Shown piece by piece: positions 58,728 to 64,000 of a stretch of 64,000 nt of DNA. The DNA lies in NCBI GenBank assembly GCA_947650285.1, contig CANTFL010000641.1, forward strand, positions 124,001 to 188,000. The letters are read 5' to 3'. The notes under the pieces are model-generated. The model was not told the DNA's origin, did not search any database, and saw only the letters and a list, made by a program, of their open reading frames with translations. This DNA is from Hyaloperonospora brassicae (Eukaryota > Oomycota > Peronosporomycetes > Peronosporales > Peronosporaceae). The position numbers were made by a program, and so were the translations under genes. Positions within the stretch are counted from its first letter, which is position 1. Every line of letters begins with the position of its first letter.

Positions 58728-59887
58728 CGTCGTCACGTATGATACCGATGTCGATCAGGTCGACATCGATGAAGAAGATCACCTCAATAATAGCGGCGAT
58801 GCTATTACTGACTCGGATGATGATGACGATGCTGGTATATTCAGCATCGTCAACGATTATTCCAGCGACGAAGAAGACAACCTCGCTGAAGAAGAGAAGA
58901 ACCCCTTAGCAGTGCGCACGAAGCGCACTGAAAGACAAAACAAAGAGTCAGCAGAGAACCTCCTGCTGACTCGAGAGGCGGTAGTCCGTTTCGTTCAGGA
59001 CTCCGTCGCAAATGCGGCGGACCGCCAGAAACGGAACGCAGACAAGAATGGAAGAGAAAATGTTCTTTCATTTAAGGTTAACGACCTAGTACTACTGTCT
59101 ACGGTAACCTACCTGGACACGCAGTCACTAGTGTCGGTAGTAGTAAACTACTGCCGAGGTACATTGGGCCATTTCGAGTGTTGCACCGCAAGGGCAATGC
59201 ATACACACTCGAATTACCACGTAAGATGCGCACGCATCCTACATTTTACGTGGGGAGGCTCAGGCCGTACTGTCAGTACGAGCCTTCTTCTTCCGCTGAA
59301 GATAGCCCCCACGTTCAAGAACATCCATCAAGTTTTTGCGTTCGCGCTCCAGACGATCCGTCTGGTCGCGCAGATATGATACCTCGGAACTCAACCGAGA
59401 TATCTCCCCGCGAGATGTCGCCAGCCCGCCGAATAGGGAGCGGACATCCCGCTCGACCTGAAGCTGCGCTGTGGCGTAATCGGCGCGGTCTATCGCCCGA
59501 TCAGCCTCGCGATCCTTGCGGTTCTTCCGCACGGTATCAGTCAAAGCGTAGCGCCGGTCGCGCTCGTGCTTCAATTCATCGCGCAATTCATCGATTGCGC
59601 GATCCATCTCGTAAGGGTCGAGATGGTGAACCGAATCATCTGGAGGAGGTCTTTCCTCCTCCGCCACATCCTTTGGTGGATTCTCACGGTGGTCAACGCT
59701 TTCTAGTGGAGCGTATCTTGAATCACCGTGACGATTCAGAATCAAGGACGAGCTACCTCGTCCAGTGGCGGGGGTATCCACCCTCTTGGAACAGCTGGGA
59801 GTCCCGCTCTCAGCGTTGATGGATGTTGAAGGTCTCGTCCGCCAGTATGACGAGACCCATCCGATGAGTTTTCGGGCCCATCGGTAA
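58705..59887 (+). pseudogene. Element B integrase tail with acidic insert and chromodomain
   Basis: 58705-59130 encodes an acidic stretch (DITDSDDDDDAG-like, SDEEDNLAEEEKN) and the integrase tail (VRFVQDSVANAADRQKRN, ENVLSFKVNDLVLLST). After a frameshift, 59178-59819 gives RTHPTFYVGRLRPY, a Pro/Ser/Arg-rich linker and the chromodomain (FLVERILNHRDD, YLVQWRGYPPSWNSWE). The last segment (VEGLVRQYDETHPMSFRAHR) lies in another frame ending near 59887. The linker is antisense to coiled-coil ORF 2. Confidence 0.85.
59260..59781 (-). CDS. Antisense accessory ORF 2 of element B (coiled coil)
   Basis: A 173-aa ORF that differs from the element A copy only at a few residues (RAIDRADY versus RARDHADY). 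A long heptad-type coiled coil (DELRDELKHERDRRYAL, SEVSYLRDQTDRLERERK) ends in QRKKKAR. It starts 39 nt upstream of the end of antisense ORF 1. The sense strand here encodes the integrase-chromodomain linker, so both strands are open. Confidence 0.5.
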   Translation of the reverse strand: MDTPATGRGSSSLILNRHGDSRYAPLESVDHRENPPKDVAEEERPPPDDSVHHLDPYEMDRAIDELRDELKHERDRRYALTDTVRKNRKDREADRAIDRADYATAQLQVERDVRSLFGGLATSRGEISRLSSEVSYLRDQTDRLERERKNLMDVLERGGYLQRKKKARTDSTA

Positions 59888-60864
59888 ACACGCGCCCTAG
59901 GCGCTTGTAGACGGATTGCAAGTTTGCAATTGCGTCACGCATCTCCTTCAAGAGATGTGCCCTTCCCCAGGGCAAACTTAGGGAATACACGTCCCTATGT
60001 GCACGCTGCGAGTTGTCAACACAACTCGCACAAGGATCACCCCATGTGAGGCAAGGAATGCCTGCCTCACTCGACAAACAGTGCAACCGGTACCTGGCAC
60101 CGATTGGCGTTCGCTTTTCGAACCTGAGGCGTACTGCCTCAAGCTTCTTGAGCCACCCTTCTCGTCCAAAATTCTTTACGTTTTGGACGAACGCGTTCCA
60201 CGCAGCCAAAAGCGAGGCTTTGTCACGCTTTTGGTTGCTGTTGTACCATCGATGTCTAAGGAAGACATCGAGATAAAAGTCTTCTTCAGCGCGAAAGTTG
60301 CTCGCGCTGGGAGTCAAGCCGTGAAGCTCAGTCGTATCGAATAAGGGTACTCGATGGTGTTGGCTTGTCTCGTGAGACAAGCCATTGATGAGCCGTTCAG
60401 GCAAACACCACGGCTTCAGCTCATCACGCTTCACGGTGGTACCCTTGTCGATACCACGGTTGCCAGTATGACGATGGGTTGCACCATCGAAAAGCCGCTA
60501 GTGCGAAGGAGCACGAGCTGATTGCGGTGATGAGCAAACATACTCATCACCAGATTCGTCATCACTGCCGAACAGACTGTGTTGCAATTCACGAGTCTGT
60601 CCCGTTCGGCAGTGGCCTTGGCGAACGATGAGGCACCGCCGGTGATCGAGACGCCTCTGGAACATTGCCCGAGTCAGGCACGTCTGACTCGCCATAATTG
60701 ATGACCTCATTGTCAAGGTCATCGTGTGCACGCGGTGCTGTACCGCGTGCACCTTCAGCACCTGTTGCTGCAGGCGAAGAACGAGCAGCAGACGCCGAAT
60801 CGTCTGCCGCAGAAGCTGGCACAGGCACAGACTCTGTGTGCCTTGAGTCACCCCGCATAGACAT
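59742..60864 (-). pseudogene. Antisense accessory ORF 1 of element B
   Basis: It starts MSMRGDSRHTESVPVPAS at 60864. A 1-nt insertion near 60600 and a stop near 60498 break the N-terminal third; both sites are intact in A. From 60434 the frame is open to 59742: KPWCLPERLINGLSHETSQH, EEDFYLDVFLRHRWYN, AWNAFVQNVKNFGREGWLKK, then a Cys cluster C-x8-C-x6-C-x2-C (CLSSEAGIPC...CASC) that could bind zinc, and KEMRDAIANLQSVYKRLGRV. Lesions are copy-specific, unlike the shared lesions of gag-pol. Confidence 0.6.
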
Positions 60865-60984
60865 GTTAACTATGCGAGGTCAACCGGAAAGTGAATGGAA
60901 AGGACCCAACAAGTGCTCCCTGTCCCAATGGTGACCAACGGGTGGCCGCCATTATTTTCGATAGTCACACGGTGACTATCAGTT

Positions 60985-60997
60985 AAGGGGGGGGTGA
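60985..60997 (+). other. Polypurine tract of element B
   Basis: AAGGGGGGGGTGA immediately precedes the 3' LTR; the homologous tract of element A is AAGGAGGGTGA on its own sense strand. It primes plus-strand DNA synthesis in LTR elements. The conserved 9-bp hairpin GATAGTCAC/GTGACTATC (60960-60980) lies just upstream. Confidence 0.85.
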
Positions 60998-61389
60998 TGT
61001 AACGGGGCAGCCCGTTACATGGAATTGTCACTTTAAGAGAAGTGACAATAAAGAATATGAAGTTGAATATTTTTTAAACAATATCACCAATAGTGGTGAT
61101 ATTGAAGGGTCGACCAAAGAGTCTGTTCATTGGTTGATATCTTGATGATATCAACCCACCAATCGCCGCGAGACGCGCGCAATGAGTGGTGACGAGACGT
61201 CACCATACACTCAGTTATATTAGCATAATTAAGTTAAGTCAAACAGAGAGACGGTAGTTAAAAGACTAAATTATATTAATATAACAGTTCTGCTTTTACC
61301 CTACCTACGCTTCCTCGCTTGCCTTGTGTACGTCTGTAGGGGCACCGATACCCTTGCGTTAAGTTTACGCAAGGGTGTGCCCCGTTACA
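60998..61389 (+). repeat. Element B 3' LTR
   Basis: 392 bp. Intact hairpins include GTCACTT/AAGTGAC, AATATCACCA/TGGTGATATT, GGTTGATATC/GATATCAACC and ACCCTTGCGT/ACGCAAGGGT. A modest number of differences from the 5' LTR indicates a fairly old insertion. Confidence 0.95.
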
Positions 61390-62030
61390 ATAGGAGCGGT
61401 GGTCTTGCCCACCAGAAGTATCGTGATCTCCACGAACTTTCTTACTTCGTTTTTCAACTGTTCCAAGCTGCATCCCATCAATTCATCTCTATCAAACGCA
61501 TTAGGGCAGAAGCCCGTGTCATTTAACATCTGCAAAATCAAATCAATTGCATTAACTTTGCTAGTCACATGCGGCGGGATAGAGATCGTCTTAACCAGAG
61601 AGCCGATCCACTTCGGCCGCAATATCTTAAAAACTGGGGCTGTCTTGAGCATTGTCTTAAAGTGGCTATAATAGCAATACCATTTCGCACGCTACCACAT
61701 TTGAGTCACCGACTCGATCTTGAACACCGCGACCTGGGCCATCTCACGATCATATTCTTCTTTGACTACGATCTTCGATCCGATTAGTTTTCCAATTCGG
61801 TGATCTTCGCCATTCGAACCCAGCACTTTCTTCTTCTTTCGTGCCGATCCGGCGCGTTTCTTGGCCGTTTTCCTCGTGTTAACGTCTGGTGACCTGCTGA
61901 CGAGAATATTCGATCCCGGCACATTCTTCTTCTTTCGTACCAATCCATCCAACGTCTTCCTCGTATTAATGTCAGGTGACCTGCTGACGAAGGTATAGAG
62001 TTCGGCTTTCGCCGTTTCGGTTTTCACCAT
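61390..62030 (-). pseudogene. Element C gag, N-terminal part upstream of the B insertion
   Basis: On the minus strand, 62030-61692 begins MVKTETAKAELYTFVSRSPD and has duplicated Lys/Arg-rich segments (SRSPDINTRKT and SRSPDVNTRKT). A stop precedes 61652, from which the same frame continues (FDRDELMGCSLEQLKNEV) to the insertion point. It then resumes in frame at 53404. Confidence 0.75.
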
Positions 62031-62310
62031 TAGATTTTCAACCAGCAGATGGCTTTTTGAAGAGCTATCTGCGGTGGCCCCCGAAAGGGCCCTAGGAGGT
62101 ATTTGAGGTTTATCTTACAGATCGATCTCTCGATCTTCCTCTGCCATTTGCATTTCATCAAAGCCCCTCCCAAAACTCTAGTGACCTGAGAATCTTTTGA
62201 TTCTACGTGTCTGCGTCGATCCCTCTGTCGCTAAAACTTCAATCCCAGGTTTCGCTTGATCTTAACATCTTTGCCAGGGGACTCACGATGAAATCCAGAG
62301 GCCTCAGAAG

Positions 62311-62328
62311 GTCCGGGCACGCGCACCA
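62311..62328 (-). other. Candidate primer-binding site of element C
   Basis: On the minus strand, TGGTGCGCGTGCCCGGAC starts 1 nt inside the 5' LTR. It would pair with a tRNA 3' end reading ...GGGCACGCGCACCA. The tRNA identity is not determined. Confidence 0.55.
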
Positions 62329-62329
62329 T

Positions 62330-63073
62330 TGTGGCAAAGTCGATCTCGCAAAATTGCTTTAGTGAGGGTCGATCTTCCACTTGCTCATACTTGCCGACTC
62401 ACGGAGACAGTACTCCGATCCGTGCCTTGTTGTATAGCCTTGTGCGCACCTTGTGTACCCGTCGGTTGGGCTGGCTTGAGATCTTCGTAATGACCTTGGG
62501 AGATGTCGATCTCGCTGAGGGTTTGGGGTTAAGAGTTCGCTTCCAGTGCGGAAATATTCACACCACGAACAGGGTTCTGCGATCTTGATCTTGAGTCGCG
62601 ACGATCTCTATCTGGAAACGTCGCGATCTCGATCTTGAATCACACCGATCTCGATTTATCCTCGGGGTCGGGGTCTTTGCTGTGCGGAATTCTTCACTCA
62701 GCAAATGACAGTCTTGCGTCGATCTTGCGTTGGGATCTGTCCGGTCTGGTCTCAGGATCGGCCGATCTTGCCGGAAGTGCGCAATGTGGGCGGATCGGTT
62801 GCTTGTTTTGCCAAAATGAAACGTGCCGATCTGTCATGTAGATCGCTTCAGTCTTGCTCGGTCTTGTCTTGAACTCCTTGTCCAGATCTTTTGACCACTT
62901 GAGCCGCCTCCCGATCTTGTAACCAAAATCCTTTTCCTTTACCCTTGTTTGCTGCTACTCTAGCAATTTGACTTGAGTTGAGTTACCTTAACCCCACCTT
63001 GACCAACCAATCCAAGATAAGGACACGAAACACGGCGCGGCGAAGTCTCTTTATCGACGGGAGGCCAAATATC
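62330..63073 (-). repeat. Element C 5' LTR (right copy), probably cut by element D
   Basis: Matches 47485-48228 without net indels. Twenty GATC sites were counted between 62337 and 63073. Beyond 63073 the copies diverge exactly where GTACC and the D LTR begin, so D may sit inside this LTR. Confidence 0.8.
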
Positions 63074-63078
63074 GTACC

Positions 63079-63516
63079 TGTAACGGGTAGCCCGTTACAT
63101 GAATTTGTCATTAAAACAATTTGACAATAAAAGATTTCACGTCGAATATTTTTTTAACAATATCATAGACATGGTGATATTGTTTAGATGACCGAAGGGT
63201 CTACTCATTGGTTGATATCATGATGATGTCAACCCAACAATCGCTGCTAGACGCGCGCAATGGGTGGTGAGTAGACGTCATCATACATTTAGTTATATTA
63301 ATTTAATGAAGTCAGGACAACAGAGATTCAAGAAGTTATAAGACTTAATTATATTAATACAGTTTTACTTTTACCAAGAGACTAGTCTGACTCCTTAGCG
63401 TCCTTTTCTTCCTCTGTGTTCTTTAAACAACTATCAAAGAACTGTCGACCATTGTCGTCAGTGGAAGTATACTCCGTACTGGTCAACCAGTACGTAGTCA
63501 ACAGTGCCCCGTTACT
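63079..63516 (+). repeat. Element D 5' LTR
   Basis: 438 bp, a diverged relative of the A/B LTRs. It starts TGTAACGGG-TAG-CCCGTTACA and ends GTTACT. The segment 63370-63500 differs completely from A and B. The 5 bp before it are GTACC, the same as the target-site duplication of A. CCTGGTAGCGCTTTG follows and matches the primer-binding site of B. Confidence 0.88.
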
Positions 63517-63566
63517 CCTGGTAGCGCTTTGTAGTCCGTCCAAGGACCACAACCCCATCGCCCAAC

Positions 63567-64000
63567 ATGAACATGTCGGACGATGTAGACTGCGACAGCT
63601 TTCACGGAACCCGTGAAAGCTACTCCCATTTGAGCGACATCGAATGGATTGCGATCGAACGAATGAGTTCGACCGTTGGCGAGGAAGCCATATGGGCCAT
63701 GCTATCCTCAAAGGATAGGGACCAGCAACATGTCGTCATTAGCAAGTTTTTGCAACGAAAACTTAATGAGTCGCGAGCGCAGGTGACCTTGTTACAACAA
63801 CAAGATCACCAGCGGACCGAACCTCTGAGCCAACAACAGTCTCAGTCCGCAGAGCCGACGCGTGAGCGTCGACGGGAGTCTCTAAAACTAGAGGTCTCCA
63901 AGTATCAGGGAGTCGAGGAAGACTCCCTGTTGAGGTGTTTCGTCGATCTGGACGATGCCATTGATGCTCTTTGCATCGACGATGAGCGAATGCAAGTCTC
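63567..64000 (+). CDS. Element D gag, N-terminal part (runs off the window)
   Basis: An open frame from MNMSDDVDCDSFHGTRES to the window end (144 full codons). It is clearly homologous to B gag (LSDIEWIAIERMSSTVGEEA, DRDQQHVVISKFLQRKL, VSKYQGVEEDSLLRCFVDLD) but has no stop where A and B carry TAA. Hairpins occupy homologous positions to those of B with changed but complementary arms (63598-63620, 63744-63764). It may be a more intact member of the family. Confidence 0.88.
   Translation, partial: MNMSDDVDCDSFHGTRESYSHLSDIEWIAIERMSSTVGEEAIWAMLSSKDRDQQHVVISKFLQRKLNESRAQVTLLQQQDHQRTEPLSQQQSQSAEPTRERRRESLKLEVSKYQGVEEDSLLRCFVDLDDAIDALCIDDERMQV

Larger units (their letters stand above)
53405..61389 (+). 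mobile_element. Ty3/gypsy chromovirus-like LTR retrotransposon B
   Basis: A 7985-bp plus-strand element inserted in gag of element C. LTRs are 394 and 392 bp. The target-site duplication is ATAGG (53400-53404 and 61390-61394). Same family and layout as A: primer-binding site TGGTAGCACTTTG from 53801 after a 2-nt gap, gag, pol, antisense ORFs, and a polypurine tract ending at 60997. Several stops and frameshifts are shared with A. The whole element is packed with short inverted repeats. Confidence 0.96.
47485..63078 (-). mobile_element. Ty3/gypsy-like element C, interrupted by element B
   Basis: A minus-strand element defined by direct repeats 47485-48228 and 62330-63073 (constant offset 14,845, few mismatches). 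Without element B its span is about 7.6 kb. The right LTR is followed by GTACC and then the LTR of element D, so C's right LTR may continue beyond D. Gag, a protease-downstream segment and an integrase tail are recognisable, but no RT or integrase core. The whole element is unusually rich in GATC. Confidence 0.8.

Overview
The window looks like nuclear DNA of an oomycete, probably Peronosporales (Phytophthora or a downy mildew). The evidence is a tandem pair of START-like plus FYVE-like zinc-finger genes, compact genes with few short GT-AG introns, and long gene-poor tracts filled with nested Ty3/gypsy and Ty1/copia elements. This placement is inferred from gene content; no marker gene was searched.

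Layout. Positions 1-13,030 are a gene island: a spliced AANAT-PhzF two-domain gene (399-2072, +), two START/FYVE-like paralogues (2735-3943 and 6678-7838, +) separated by a microsatellite-rich spacer with a ~390-bp (ACT)n tract, an ASNSD1-like asparagine synthetase-domain gene (8552-10774, +), a three-exon Elongin B gene (10977-11647, -), and a divergently transcribed class II-type histone deacetylase with an F-box-like N-terminus (11804-13030, +). From 13,031 on I recognise no intact host gene. The rest is an old copia element (16,654-21,267, -), a decayed solo LTR (~24,346), gypsy element A (25,070-33,046, -), a relic-filled tract (33,052-41,586), a second copia element E (41,587-46,706, -), and a nested gypsy complex: element C (47,485 to at least 63,073, -) interrupted by gypsy element B (53,405-61,389, +), with a third relative, D, starting at 63,079 and running off the window.

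The most unusual signal is in the A/B/D gypsy family. The LTRs, the gag-pol coding sequence and the 3' region are packed with short near-perfect inverted repeats (stems of about 6-12 bp, loops of about 3-10 nt), often several per 100 bp. Where B and D gag can be aligned by codon, both arms of a stem change together, so pairing is kept while the amino acids change. Single-sided breaks are seen between the two LTRs of one insertion. This points either to selection for structure or to a palindrome-templating mutation process while the family was mobile. A and B also share an antisense accessory reading frame (about 374 codons plus a 173-codon coiled-coil ORF) between pol and the 3' LTR. They share several premature stops in gag-pol although their target-site duplications differ (GTACC and ATAGG), which suggests that a defective lineage was mobilised in trans.

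Element C shows a different oddity: GATC is about sevenfold over-represented in its LTRs, with similar richness by eye in its interior, and it lacks a recognisable reverse transcriptase. In the gene island, the AANAT-PhzF fusion and the F-box-HDAC fusion, which shares a short bidirectional promoter with Elongin B, are the points of most interest for function. All assignments come from reading motifs by eye; no database search was run.
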